A stretch of 64,000 nt of DNA from Sphingomonas colocasiae (GTDB lineage Bacteria; Pseudomonadota; Alphaproteobacteria; Sphingomonadales; Sphingomonadaceae). Of the stretch, positions 1-9,531 are shown piece by piece (the stretch's first letter is position 1; each line of letters starts with the position of its first letter). Below the pieces are notes generated by a model that saw only the letters and a program-made list of their open reading frames with translations, was not told where the DNA came from and ran no database searches. The translations under genes were made by a program, and so were the position numbers. The stretch covers positions 62,001 through 126,000 of the forward strand of contig NZ_JAINVV010000005.1 in assembly GCF_019880585.1 (NCBI RefSeq), in the 5' to 3' direction.

Positions 1-698
1 CCACCCGGCTCCGTCCCGATCATCGCCGTCCTTGCGCTGCCGAGCGTCGAAGAGAGCGCAACTTGCCTACGACCGCAAGCGGGCCCGGCACGCACGCTCC
101 GCAATGCTCCACCGGCGCCCGGCCGCCCGCCCATGGCGCGCGCGTCAGACAAGACCCGTCACGGACCACCAGGCGGCCCGCCCTCCCCTCCAGCATATCC
201 CCCACGCCTTCATCATCCCTGCTCCAGACCGCGACATTTCCGGCTGAAGAGGACGACGAACGAGAGCGGCGCTTTGACACCCCCCGAGGATCAATCTTCT
301 ACATATTCACCGCAATCCTCGAAGAAACGCGATAAAGGCAGGACGAAGACAGATCAGCCTCACCGATCGATCTCCCGAGGCGTGAGGACGCGGATGGGCC
401 GAAATCGCACTCGTGACGAGTGCCGGATGAATGGCAAATAGACCCTCAAACCCAGAGCATTCTGCTGCCCCACCTCACGGAATCGGCACAGTGGAGGCCC
501 CACGAGTTTGGCAACGAAATAAAGCCAACCACATTGATACCCCCTTGAAAAATTGCCTTGTATCGGCACACATTTCTGGCTGCGAAGTGACCAGCACCGC
601 CAGTCAGGTCAGCGATCCGGTCACAGGCACCGAAAATCAGCGGCGAACTCTCCGAAACCAGCGCAAGTGAGTAAGGCTCGATCTGCCCGGAGCTCCAC
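1..698. other. stretch without a supported gene
   Basis: Only short overlapping open frames are present, none with a recognisable domain or a convincing ribosome-binding site. A 95-codon minus-strand frame (446-733) overlaps the end of the next gene, but its product resembles nothing I know. The window edge may cut a gene whose body lies outside. Confidence 0.4.
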
Positions 699-1403
699 TC
701 AAGTAGCCACCGGCACGGCGAGCGGCCAGCCATGACAGCGAAAGTCGAGGAACAGCATTACGCCGAGCAGCACACCGCCGCCCCATCCGAGCAAGGCATG
801 AAGAATGGGCCAGGGGCTTCGCTTGTCGAATGCGTTGACGCTTCCGACCGCAACAACGCCCGGCATGGTCGCAAGCGCGAACCAGCGATGATAGCCATGC
901 CCTGCCAGCCAAGCCCAACGCTCGTCCAGCCATGGCTGTAGCGCATCACGGTGCGCCCAGTGCTCGGCGAGAAGATCGGCGAATAAAAAGCGGCTCTCCG
1001 CCGGGATCTGCAGCTGCACGGCCGACCAGCAGCCGAAGATTGCGACAACGGCCAAGACTGAGGAATATTGCTGAACCAACGGGTCGGTGCCCGCGCTTCC
1101 ACCGCCTGACGAGGAGCCTGCCATCCACATCTCATCGGGCTTATCGGGGCGACTGGTCGATGGCGTTTGGTTAGAAAGAATGCGCCTTTTGTGCGATTGG
1201 TCGGCTTCGCCGAGAATCGGTCCAGCAGGTTGATCAACCGGAACGGCCCGAAGTATCAATTCTCCGCCAATAAATTCGATATGGCGGCGAGAGATCGCCT
1301 TGGCGAGCGCCACACCATCTCCATAAACTCGACCGAGTGTTTGGCGCGCTTGTACGTCGCGTGCCAACTGCACAAAATTCAACTCTTCGTGCTCAGACAG
1401 CAA
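699..1403 (-). CDS. hypothetical membrane protein
   Basis: I do not recognise this protein. Translation from a TTG at 1403 gives 234 residues. The N-terminal ~90 residues look soluble and rich in charged helices. The rest is hydrophobic, with about three membrane segments: one starting SSVLAVVAIFGCW, one around WFALATMPGVVAVGSV and one around LHALLGWGGGVLLGVMLF. No good ribosome-binding site precedes the TTG. An internal ATG at 1130 would give a 143-aa protein that holds only the membrane part. The gene is not obviously part of the receptor/peptidase block that follows, although it has the same orientation and lies just downstream of it. Codon usage looks coding, but function and start are uncertain. 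Confidence 0.4.
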   Translation of the reverse strand: MLSEHEELNFVQLARDVQARQTLGRVYGDGVALAKAISRRHIEFIGGELILRAVPVDQPAGPILGEADQSHKRRILSNQTPSTSRPDKPDEMWMAGSSSGGGSAGTDPLVQQYSSVLAVVAIFGCWSAVQLQIPAESRFLFADLLAEHWAHRDALQPWLDERWAWLAGHGYHRWFALATMPGVVAVGSVNAFDKRSPWPILHALLGWGGGVLLGVMLFLDFRCHGWPLAVPVAT

Positions 1404-1472
1404 CGGAAACTAATGGAAATCTTTTGACAATGGAGCCTGAACGGTCTTCGCGACTATTCAGGCTTCAAAAGG

Positions 1473-1805
1473 TCAGACTTTCAAGAGAGCTGGATAACTA
1501 TTGCCCTCAAACTCGATATTGAAGCGACCGGCTTGACCCTTTTTCAGTTGCAAACACCCCTTGTCGACGTTCGTGACAACGCAGAGCGTCCCGCCTTCCG
1601 GTGGCGTGATAGCCGAAAGATCAAGCGGGTCGTCCTTGTCAGGTTCCATCAGGATCCATGGCGTGGCCGTCTGACCCTCGACGGTGATGATCACCTCCTT
1701 GCGGTCGGCTTTCACGACAACGGTCGGGACGTTCTCCACTGGGACCTGGGCCGAAACGGGCATAGAAGCGACGAGCGCTGCGATTGGGATCGTGCAGAAT
1801 TTCAT
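1473..1805 (-). CDS. small exported protein of receptor/peptidase block A
   Basis: This 110-residue protein has a typical Sec signal peptide (MKFCTIPIAALVASMPVSAQ, likely cut after VSA), leaving a mature domain of about 90 residues. The mature part looks beta-rich and holds two cysteines nine residues apart (CVVTNVDKGC), which could form a disulfide in the periplasm. It ends in a hydrophobic strand (SYPALLKV). I recognise no family. It is the last gene of the set TBDT, M16 peptidase, small protein, all in the same direction, with 85 nt separating it from the peptidase stop codon. That position suggests a periplasmic helper, cargo-binding protein or peptidase modulator, but this is inference from context only. 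Confidence 0.6.
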   Translation of the reverse strand: MKFCTIPIAALVASMPVSAQVPVENVPTVVVKADRKEVIITVEGQTATPWILMEPDKDDPLDLSAITPPEGGTLCVVTNVDKGCLQLKKGQAGRFNIEFEGNSYPALLKV

Positions 1806-1890
1806 TATGTTTCCTTTCGCCCGAAGACCTCAAATGCCTATTGTGATGGACAATTTGGGCAGCCGAAGCCCGGTCCCCAGAAATGAGAGA

Positions 1891-4548
1891 TTACTGAGAT
1901 TTTTTCGCGGGCATTCCCCAAACGAGTGCGTTAACCTCTTCGATTGTCAACTTGCTGAGTTCGGACGCACGCGATGGAACCTCGATCGGGCCCGTTCGCC
2001 CCATCGACGTTTGAACAAGATAGGAATTCAAGTCGGGCGCGAAGAATACAAATCCATTCGATTGGGCAAGACGATTCTTTTCGTCATTGAACTCATCGGC
2101 GGTGATACCGTCGCGGGCGAACGCCTCAAATTCCTCAATGAAGCTTTTCTGCGCGGCCGCATTCTTGTCGTTGGCGACCGAGTAATTTGCCCGAAGCAGA
2201 GCGCATCGAGCGCCGCGGCTTTCCACCATTGCGGACACGTTTATATTGTAGATCAAGCCGTCTCGCTGGCGTAGCCGGTTATGAAGCCGCGTCTTCGCAA
2301 CACCCGCCAACACTTCGATTGCGAGGCCCTCGCGCAGGCTTTGGGGCTTCCCGGCTGTAATCGGCTGGAAGAAGTTCATCTCTGCCAGAGCGGGCTTGGG
2401 CGTCATGTACCATGCGGGGCCCGCTTCACATTGACCGCGTTCCAGCTGTTCGGAAGGACTGCGCTCGACTGCAGCAGCCTTGAGTGGCTTCGCATCGAAA
2501 TGCCGCGCGACAAGACCAGCAAGCTCAGCCGGTGGCAGATCACCGGTCGCAACGATCACGGCATTATTCAATCCACCAATGAGCTGCGAATAGGCGGAGG
2601 AGGCTTTCGGATCGTAGGAGACCGGCTTGTCCGTAACCATGAACTTCAGCATCCCGAAACCAGCGTCAAGCTCATCGAGCGGCACGAGCGCAGTAAGAAC
2701 CGAGGAGTGAGCGCCGCTGATCGCAAGGCTCGCATAGATACCTCTGCTCTCCATAATTCTCTTGAGATCTTTGAACGGGAGATGGCTGAAGCCCATTTCG
2801 GCGATCTTGGCATCGCCGACACCAGGCGCACCTGGCTCGAGGTCTGCGGTTCCCCGAGGAAGCGTAACAGTCAAGCGAACCGAATTTCGCTTACCGAATA
2901 CTTCGATTTTCTCTTGAGCCGAGATTATACGGAGACCGTTCGGCTTCAATATCTGGGCTGTCGATCCGCTCCAAATGATTTTTCCAGGAGCCTTCTTGGG
3001 AGACTCGGCGGACTTGGCCTCAAGGCGCTCAACAATCGCACCAATACTGTTGAGCTTCAGTTGAGGCGGGTTGACATCATCCCCCCTCCATTGTTGCAAT
3101 CGAGAAGAGAGTTGCTGCTCAAGTTCAGGCGCCGAAATCGTCGCCTCTAGTCCCTTCGGCACCGTCAGAATAACCGACGGCTGATCGACACTCGCGTTCA
3201 ATCCAAGGAAAAACGGATTGACGTCTTTCAGGCTTACAGCGTTCAACGCCTTCAGGCGATTTTCCAACACGATCTTTGGATCCGAAAGCACGGACCCAAA
3301 GGCAAAATGGTCCCCCATCAGCGTCAACAGTTCGGAATTTTCCAAACCCTTCCGGCGATACTCATATTCCGCATCAGCCTTAGCGATCCGCAGTTCCGCC
3401 TCACTGAATCCGAACCGAGTGATTTGCCTGAGGATCGCAAAATGTGTTCTCAACTCGCTGTTCAAAAAATCGAGGGATGGTGCAGAGACCGTTCCTCCGA
3501 AACTTCCCAGTTGAGACGGCTTGAGCTCTTCGTGCATGAGCGTGACATAGGCGACCACGCCTTTCTTCGGTACAAATACGTCCGTAAACCTGTTCGCGAC
3601 TAGAATTCGTCTGACATCGTCGCGAACATCAAGGGACAGGCTGGCAAGATCAGGGCGAGGGCGAAGCCGCCCGTCGAAGAAACTCAACAGTTCGGCTTGG
3701 TACTTTCCTGAAGCACCTGTCTGTACCAGCACTTGTCCTTTGGCCGGCAAGGGAAGCATAAAATCTTCGAAACGATCGCGTCCGCATTTCGAGCCGTCGT
3801 CAGCCGGGACGTCAGAAAACGCCTGAACGATCTGAGATTTTACTGCACTCAGGTCCACCCGACCCACGACCAAGACCGCTTGGCACGACGGCCTATACCA
3901 GCGCGTCAGGAATGCCGACACTGACGCACCATTCGCCACTGAAAAAGAGCGGTCCGTCGCCGCCTTATAGTCGCCGACGTAGGTTGGCAAAGGAGAGTCC
4001 GATGAGAGCAGAACGCGGCGCTGATCGGTGTTGAGCCGGGTCTGCGGATCGACGAGATCAGACTCGGCAATGACCGTCTTCTTTTCGATCTCCACAGTGC
4101 GGTCGGTGACGGGGCTTGCCGATGCCATGAGCCGAAGGCCCTTGATCGCCAGCGCGACCAGATCGGGGCGCCCCTCTGGTACGTCCATGTAGTATTTCGT
4201 GTACCAGCCCGCCGAGGCGTTGACGTCATTGCCCGGTGACAGCCCTGCCGCTTTGAATTGCGCCCCAATTGGAGACTCCCAGAACTCAGCGACCCGAATA
4301 TGCTCCACGAGATGCGGAAACTGCACGGTCTCGACCGTCTCGTCGGGGCTCCCGACATTCACGATCAACTGCACCCGCACCTTGCCCGAACCATCATAGC
4401 CGGGATGGGTGAAAAACCGAATCCCATTCTCCAATTTGCCAGAGACAATGGCCCCCGACGACCCGCCGGAAGTCTGAGCCCCGGCAAGGGAGGCGGACAT
4501 GGCTGCCAGTGCGGCCAGAATCACTGGCGCGCCAAATGAAATTCGCAT
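1891..4548 (-). CDS. exported M16 zinc peptidase (block A)
   Basis: This is an insulinase/pitrilysin-family (M16) metallopeptidase with a signal peptide (cleavage near AGAQ, residue ~25), so it should act in the periplasm. The inverted zinc motif HxxEH is present as HLVEH at residues ~79-83, and a candidate third zinc ligand is the glutamate in VIAE (~162). At 885 residues it has the length of a single-chain enzyme with an active N-terminal half and a non-catalytic C-terminal half, the usual pitrilysin layout. I chose ATG 4548 (MRIS...), because the frame upstream only offers a TTG next to the preceding stop. It starts 17 nt after the TBDT stop, so the two are almost certainly co-transcribed. 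It is more diverged than the peptidases of blocks B and C, and block A has only this one. The substrate is presumably imported by the neighbouring receptor (inference). Confidence 0.9.
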   Translation of the reverse strand: MRISFGAPVILAALAAMSASLAGAQTSGGSSGAIVSGKLENGIRFFTHPGYDGSGKVRVQLIVNVGSPDETVETVQFPHLVEHIRVAEFWESPIGAQFKAAGLSPGNDVNASAGWYTKYYMDVPEGRPDLVALAIKGLRLMASASPVTDRTVEIEKKTVIAESDLVDPQTRLNTDQRRVLLSSDSPLPTYVGDYKAATDRSFSVANGASVSAFLTRWYRPSCQAVLVVGRVDLSAVKSQIVQAFSDVPADDGSKCGRDRFEDFMLPLPAKGQVLVQTGASGKYQAELLSFFDGRLRPRPDLASLSLDVRDDVRRILVANRFTDVFVPKKGVVAYVTLMHEELKPSQLGSFGGTVSAPSLDFLNSELRTHFAILRQITRFGFSEAELRIAKADAEYEYRRKGLENSELLTLMGDHFAFGSVLSDPKIVLENRLKALNAVSLKDVNPFFLGLNASVDQPSVILTVPKGLEATISAPELEQQLSSRLQQWRGDDVNPPQLKLNSIGAIVERLEAKSAESPKKAPGKIIWSGSTAQILKPNGLRIISAQEKIEVFGKRNSVRLTVTLPRGTADLEPGAPGVGDAKIAEMGFSHLPFKDLKRIMESRGIYASLAISGAHSSVLTALVPLDELDAGFGMLKFMVTDKPVSYDPKASSAYSQLIGGLNNAVIVATGDLPPAELAGLVARHFDAKPLKAAAVERSPSEQLERGQCEAGPAWYMTPKPALAEMNFFQPITAGKPQSLREGLAIEVLAGVAKTRLHNRLRQRDGLIYNINVSAMVESRGARCALLRANYSVANDKNAAAQKSFIEEFEAFARDGITADEFNDEKNRLAQSNGFVFFAPDLNSYLVQTSMGRTGPIEVPSRASELSKLTIEEVNALVWGMPAKKSQ

Positions 4549-4565
4549 AACATTATCCAATTCGA

Positions 4566-7500
4566 TTAGAACGTAATTCCAAGCCCCAGCCGAAGCTTGC
4601 GACCACCGAAATAGGTCTCTTGGCTGTCATATTCCTCGCCGGTCGACGTAAAGATGGGAAGAGAGAATGAAGGATCGTTAGACGACCTCAGCAGATCGCT
4701 ACCCTCGATAAATATGCGAGGCTTCCCGCTCATCTTTCCGAATGTATATGACAACCTTGCATCCAAGGTACGATAGGATTTCTCACCATTTATGAATCCA
4801 TTGGCAAGAAAATTTATACCCCTCCTGCTAGACTGGAAAGAATATGCCGCCATACCATCGAATCCTGCGGCATTATACGTCAGAGAAATAGTTCCACTGT
4901 GCTTAGGTTGACCTTGAAAGCTCACGTTCCTGAAGATTACCTGCGTGGATTCATAGCCCGCTACTGTGCCAGAGCTGTCGATAATAGGTGAATAGTTCCA
5001 ATTGAAGGGCTGCTGCTTCTTGCTCTTCGTGTATGTATAGTTCGCATACACACCAAAACCACTCAGCCATCCAGGAAGAAATTTCAGCTGACGCTCGAAA
5101 GAAGTCTCAAAACCCCAAATACTCGCAGGACTATCATTATTGAACGGAACGCTCACGCTCAGATGATAATTCTCCGGATTCTGCAATACGTTATTGAAAG
5201 CCGGGAAATGTGGCAACACCCCTGCCGCAGCGAGTACTTCGGAATTATCATTTGTGAAGTTATTCTCAAGAAGATTAGTTATCCTCTTGTAAAACGCACC
5301 AATCTTCACGACCCCAACACGCGAATCGTAATGCTCAAAGCTAACATCAAAATTATGTGTTACCGATGGCTTCAGATCTGGATTTCCCTTGGTAACTGAC
5401 AGCCAAGGTTTGTCATTTTGAGGCCCGAAGAAAGGAAACATATAAAGACTGATTTGCGGTGACTTAGAGATGTCATTTATAGATGGTCTCGCCACGGTTG
5501 AGTAATAGCCGGCCCGAATAATGTTGTCCTTATCAATCCTCCAGTTTGCAAGAATGCGGGGCAACACGTCGGTGCGGCGCGACGTCTCCGTATTCAGCCC
5601 GTTAAATCGGCCTTCGAACTCCGGATCGAAGGTGAAGTCGGCCCTTATGTATATCGGGGCCCTCAACTGACGGGCAACGACATCCGTTCGGTTAACTCGT
5701 ACCCCGCCGATGACCTCGAGGGCGCCCAATGTCACCTTACCCTGAAGATAGCCGGCGAGTTCGGTTTCACGGGTATATTGCTGCCTCAGAAGCGGATCGA
5801 GTACAATTGATCTTGCATATGCGAGATTAGGAGGATTGAAGGTCGACGGATTCGACGGATCATACACGGAAGCAATCTTGGGAAGGCCCGTTTCCATGAA
5901 TCTCACCATGTCTTCGAAGCTTATGAGGCTGAGGGCACTTCCACGGTCGAGTCGCTCCAATGGGCTACTGCCGAAAGTCAGTCCGAACTGGCTGAGCCTG
6001 GGATTCTGATACCCATCCAGAGGGTCTGCGATCGGGTAGTATTGCAATGGATCGCCGGTCCGATTTGCGAAGCGTGATCGTTTCCAGGAAATTCCCGCCT
6101 CCAAGTAATTCAACCATTTGCTTGGAAGGGTGTATCTGCCGTTAATGTCTGCAACCCACCGGCGATTCTGGCCAGAAACAATGTTCTTCCCCATGCTCTG
6201 TAGGCGATAGCTTGCGGGGCTGCCGAGGAAACTCAGGCCTGCCTCGTTGAAAAGCGGAATGGTCGGGTCGTCCGCTGTCGGCGAAAAGGGTGAGAGCACG
6301 CCCCCTTCGACTGAATCCACCGCGCTCGCGAGCAGATAATTTTCTGGAATGCTCACAAAATCGCCAAAGCTAAGTTCCGTGGCCGGACGGGAGCTGGAAC
6401 CCTTCGTAAATCCGCCTGAGTAGCGAAGATCGAGCCGGCCCAAACTCGTATTTCCGCTTGCCGCCACGACATTCGTTATTGTCTTTTCATCGGGACTGTA
6501 TGAGTAATTTTGAGAGAGATTGATAAACCTGTCCGGCCCCCACGCCAGCCGGTACCGAGGTTCACCCCCAAGCTCCTGAACAGGTGTCAGTTGATAAGAG
6601 GTGGTCGCACCGAGGGACGTAGAGCGCGAAAAGTTGGTGTCGACTTGTTCAAACCGCGAGATGTCGAACTTCAAAAGGGAATTGGGCGCGATTTGCCATG
6701 CGGCCGCGATGTTATACGCGCGGTTTGTGGTCTTGGTCTTGCCCTCCCTAAGATTGGTCGAAATGGGGTAGAGCGTCTCGCCGCCGCCCTCGAATGGAAA
6801 CACGTCAAACGGGTCGACATGTTGCGGCGAGGGAATCGGCTGCCCATTCGGGTAAGCCGGGAGGTATTGGCCCGCGTTGGGGTACCCGACCGATGTCGAG
6901 ACGCTGCGAATAGATCGTTTGCGAATCTGGAACGATGCACTTAAGCCGAAATTATCACCGGGACCAAATCTGCCGGAAAGAGTACCGGACGCCTGAAACT
7001 CGTCGCCAAAACCCTTTGCACGTCCGCCGCCTTCGATGGAAAACGACGCAAAACGACGGTTCCGCTCCAGCGGGCTTTTGGTTTCGATCTCGATCAGACC
7101 GCCAGTACCGCTGCTATCCTGACTCGCCATCAGGGTCTTGTTGATCGTAACCTGACCGACCGATTCTGTCAGCACATTGCTGAGAGAAGCCGAGCGCCCC
7201 CTGCCCTTCCCCTCAGGCAGCTCAACGCCATTAAGTTTGATGGCGTTAAAGTCGGGCGCCATCCCGCGGACGACGATATTGGTTCCATCGCCCGTTTCGC
7301 CGCTGCGATCGAACGAGACCCCCGGCGCGCGCCGCAGAGATTCAGAAATCGTTGCCCCGCCAAAGCGGCCCATCTGGTCCGACGAAAAGATCGAGGACAC
7401 ATTATCGTTGGTACGCTCCTGATTCAGAGCCGTCGCACGCGCTGACCGCGTTCCATAAACAACGATTTCGCCGACCTTGCTTCCATCTGAAAGATAGACG

Positions 7501-8105
7501 GCCGTGGCCGCACGACCATCTTTCAGATCGACCTTTTGCTCGAACGGCAGATAGCCAAGGTAGGAAACGCGAATATCGAAACTGCCGGTCTTGCCGGGAA
7601 AGCGATATTGGCCAAGATCATCGGTTGCCGCCTTCTCTCCAGTCGACACAATCTGGACGAGGGCGCCCTTGAGCGGGGCGCCGGTACGAGCGTCGACGAC
7701 CGCGCCTCCACCAACCCCATATCCGATCTGTGAGTCCACAACCGGGGCTTGCGGACGCTCACCGTTTCCCCCCTTAGCTCCGGCGATAATCGCAAAGCCC
7801 TTGCCCGCCTTGCGATAACTCAGCCCGGTCCCCGACAACATCTGCGCCAGCGCAGCCTCAACACTGCCCGCACCGCTCACCGCACCTGCGACTTTCCCTC
7901 GCGTGAGCTTCGCCGACGCCGAAATATCCACATTGGCCTGGCGCGAGAGCTGCATCAGCGCCTGCGGCAGCGGCTGGCTCGCAATCTGATAGCTGGTCGC
8001 ATTTTGCGCCATGGCGACCGACGGCGACACACCCGCCACGATCAAAGCCATTCCGGCCACACCGGCCTTCAGCGCATCCACGAGTAACGATTTCCCCCCG
8101 ATCAT
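4566..8105 (-). CDS. TonB-dependent receptor with STN domain (block A)
   Basis: This 1179-residue outer-membrane receptor starts with a signal peptide (ending near VAMAQN). An STN secretin/TonB N-terminal domain follows (~35-110, SYQIASQPLPQALMQLSRQA), then a carboxypeptidase-regulatory-like beta-sandwich (~130-205), a plug (~215-350, with RRAPGVSF and a NIVVRGMAPDFN segment) and a 22-strand-type barrel ending in the C-terminal aromatic LGLGITF. The architecture and the NQER and RAPG signatures fit the Xanthomonas/Caulobacter TBDT subfamily. An STN domain normally contacts a FecR anti-sigma regulator, yet block A has no FecI/FecR of its own, so it may use regulators of block B or C. It is first in the set with the M16 peptidase and the small exported protein. 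The ligand cannot be read from sequence; with a co-encoded peptidase a proteinaceous ligand is likely. Confidence 0.93.
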   Translation of the reverse strand: MIGGKSLLVDALKAGVAGMALIVAGVSPSVAMAQNATSYQIASQPLPQALMQLSRQANVDISASAKLTRGKVAGAVSGAGSVEAALAQMLSGTGLSYRKAGKGFAIIAGAKGGNGERPQAPVVDSQIGYGVGGGAVVDARTGAPLKGALVQIVSTGEKAATDDLGQYRFPGKTGSFDIRVSYLGYLPFEQKVDLKDGRAATAVYLSDGSKVGEIVVYGTRSARATALNQERTNDNVSSIFSSDQMGRFGGATISESLRRAPGVSFDRSGETGDGTNIVVRGMAPDFNAIKLNGVELPEGKGRGRSASLSNVLTESVGQVTINKTLMASQDSSGTGGLIEIETKSPLERNRRFASFSIEGGGRAKGFGDEFQASGTLSGRFGPGDNFGLSASFQIRKRSIRSVSTSVGYPNAGQYLPAYPNGQPIPSPQHVDPFDVFPFEGGGETLYPISTNLREGKTKTTNRAYNIAAAWQIAPNSLLKFDISRFEQVDTNFSRSTSLGATTSYQLTPVQELGGEPRYRLAWGPDRFINLSQNYSYSPDEKTITNVVAASGNTSLGRLDLRYSGGFTKGSSSRPATELSFGDFVSIPENYLLASAVDSVEGGVLSPFSPTADDPTIPLFNEAGLSFLGSPASYRLQSMGKNIVSGQNRRWVADINGRYTLPSKWLNYLEAGISWKRSRFANRTGDPLQYYPIADPLDGYQNPRLSQFGLTFGSSPLERLDRGSALSLISFEDMVRFMETGLPKIASVYDPSNPSTFNPPNLAYARSIVLDPLLRQQYTRETELAGYLQGKVTLGALEVIGGVRVNRTDVVARQLRAPIYIRADFTFDPEFEGRFNGLNTETSRRTDVLPRILANWRIDKDNIIRAGYYSTVARPSINDISKSPQISLYMFPFFGPQNDKPWLSVTKGNPDLKPSVTHNFDVSFEHYDSRVGVVKIGAFYKRITNLLENNFTNDNSEVLAAAGVLPHFPAFNNVLQNPENYHLSVSVPFNNDSPASIWGFETSFERQLKFLPGWLSGFGVYANYTYTKSKKQQPFNWNYSPIIDSSGTVAGYESTQVIFRNVSFQGQPKHSGTISLTYNAAGFDGMAAYSFQSSRRGINFLANGFINGEKSYRTLDARLSYTFGKMSGKPRIFIEGSDLLRSSNDPSFSLPIFTSTGEEYDSQETYFGGRKLRLGLGITF

Positions 8106-8179
8106 CCCGGTCCCCTCATCTTTTCATAGCGAGGTCGACGCCGACCTCACAGAAGGGACGAACGGGATCAGGCCGATCG

Positions 8180-8206
8180 CATTTTGGGTGACATTTTTTT
8201 GACGCG
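8180..8206 (-). promoter_or_regulatory. candidate ECF promoter element upstream of block A receptor
   Basis: A T7 tract (8194-8200) lies 89 nt upstream of the receptor ATG. On the coding strand it reads GTCAAAAAAATGTCACCC. A CGTTCGTC stretch follows about 28 nt downstream and is also present downstream of the similar element before the FecI gene at 37393. Equivalent tracts occur at almost the same distance before the block B and C receptors. Promoter function is inferred from this repetition. Confidence 0.4.
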
Positions 8207-8245
8207 CATATTTTCTCCACAGGCCGGCTGACGCCAGCGAGCGGC

Positions 8246-9175
8246 TCACTCCTTACCAGCTTGCCCTTCAAGAGCGACAATCCGCTCGGCGCAGATGGCA
8301 TGCACAATCCCGCCAAGCGCCTCGACCCGCTCACCGAGCCAGACCAGTTCCTCCTCGGTGATCCGATAATGTTTCGAGTAGCGCGCCTTCACATACGCGT
8401 CCTTCAATTTCTCGAACATTGCACGTTCACGCCGCTGCTCGCGCGGCCAGGCATCGATCAAGCGGATATCGAGCCGCTCGGCCTGGGTTCGCAAAAATCC
8501 GAGATTATGAACATGCGGCGTATAGAAAGTGCTCACCAGCAAGACGCAGTGGTAAAGCCTCTCGGTTGCCTGATGCAGATCGAACGCCGATTTTTTAAGG
8601 TCGCCATCATTCACCGCGTGGCGGTAGCCCCGCATGAAGCTTTGTGCGCTCGGCAACCACTCCTCAAAATACTCCTTCGCCATCGCCAGCGCCTGCTCGG
8701 GCGTCTTGGGCTTCGGCGAATGCAGCGGCTGCGCGCCCTCGCTCTCGTAAAGCGCGATGCCATCCCGCGCGATATCCATGAAGAAATAGCGCCCATGCGC
8801 CAGCCCGTCATTCACTTCCTGCAAGGTGTGGACGATGAAGTTGACCGGTGTCCTGATCGTCTTCGTGATTCCGAATTCGCGGGTCAGCCGCTCCTCGGCC
8901 TTCTCCCAGAATTTCACCGGATCGGTCAGCCGCGGATCCGACACGATGATCAAAAGATCGAAATCGGACTGATAGCCCTTGGCGGTGTGGGGCTCATCCA
9001 CCCAGCCACCGCGGGCATAGCTGCCGTAAAGGACGATCTTGAGGATACGCCCCTTCTTCTTCCATTCACCCGACGCCAGCGCGGTCGCCTCGCCGAATTC
9101 CTCGAAGAGGATCGCGACCACGCGTTCGAGATCGCGCTGCTTGGCGGCCGGAAGATGGGAAAGGTCGGTGCGCAT
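8246..9175 (-). CDS. nucleotidyltransferase (MNT) - HEPN domain protein
   Basis: The N-terminal ~110 residues form a minimal nucleotidyltransferase: GSYARG at ~51-56 followed by DFDLLI at ~71-76, the glycine-serine and paired-aspartate motifs that bind metal and NTP. The C-terminal ~150 residues are an all-helical HEPN-like domain, with the conserved ARYSKHY segment near residue 275. MNT and HEPN partners form type VII toxin-antitoxin systems, in which MNT AMPylates the HEPN RNase. Here both are fused on one chain, as in a widespread family of uncertain role. I started at ATG 9175 because the 84 codons upstream are low-complexity and carry no domain. The gene is 140 nt upstream of the block A receptor, oriented the same way, and sits beside a toxin-antitoxin module. 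Toxin or defence activity is inference. Confidence 0.8.
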   Translation of the reverse strand: MRTDLSHLPAAKQRDLERVVAILFEEFGEATALASGEWKKKGRILKIVLYGSYARGGWVDEPHTAKGYQSDFDLLIIVSDPRLTDPVKFWEKAEERLTREFGITKTIRTPVNFIVHTLQEVNDGLAHGRYFFMDIARDGIALYESEGAQPLHSPKPKTPEQALAMAKEYFEEWLPSAQSFMRGYRHAVNDGDLKKSAFDLHQATERLYHCVLLVSTFYTPHVHNLGFLRTQAERLDIRLIDAWPREQRRERAMFEKLKDAYVKARYSKHYRITEEELVWLGERVEALGGIVHAICAERIVALEGQAGKE

Positions 9176-9371
9176 CGAAGCAAGGAGTCTCGCGGAAGGG
9201 TTCGGCTTTGGCAAGGGAGCGGGCGCGCACCCTCTGCAAAATCGATCGAAAATGAGAAGACGATGAACGGACAAAACGGCTCGCGCCATCCCTTGAACGA
9301 GGGAGGATAGGAACGCCGCAGAAGATCGAACCGCACGAGCCCGCCCCTCCCGCCCCGCGATCCGCGCGATC

Positions 9372-9470
9372 GATGCAAGGCAGCGCGGATCGCAGCCCCA
9401 TAGCGGAGCGGCGCCTTGCCCGCGCATAGACGACGCGCGCGGGCCCCTGACACCAGCCTCCGGGGAGCGG
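9372..9470. repeat. ~100-bp repeat, copy 1, left of yefM-yoeB
   Basis: This segment matches 10483-10592 in direct orientation, sharing a GCAAGG start, CATAGCGGAGCGG, CGGCGCCTTGCCC and a CCTC/CGGG-rich end, with small gaps. It ends about 20 nt before the TGTACA operator. The two copies bracket the toxin-antitoxin pair. Confidence 0.6.
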
Positions 9471-9488
9471 CGCTGGAACAGCCTTGGC

Positions 9489-9510
9489 TTTGTACAAAGA
9501 TTTGTACAAA
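9489..9510 (+). promoter_or_regulatory. yefM-yoeB operator (tandem TTTGTACAAA palindromes)
   Basis: Two perfect 10-bp palindromes TTTGTACAAA (9489-9498 and 9501-9510) stand 12 bp apart centre to centre, ending 21 nt before the antitoxin start. The TGTACA hexamer is the core known to be bound by YefM and the YefM-YoeB complex in Escherichia coli, so this is very probably the autoregulatory operator, overlapping the promoter. Confidence 0.8.
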
Positions 9511-9531
9511 TACTGCGGACGGAGAATGGAC

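Noticed and set aside
446-733. 95-codon minus-strand frame
   Set aside because: No domain, no ribosome-binding site and overlap with the end of a more convincing frame. Left as possible but unsupported.
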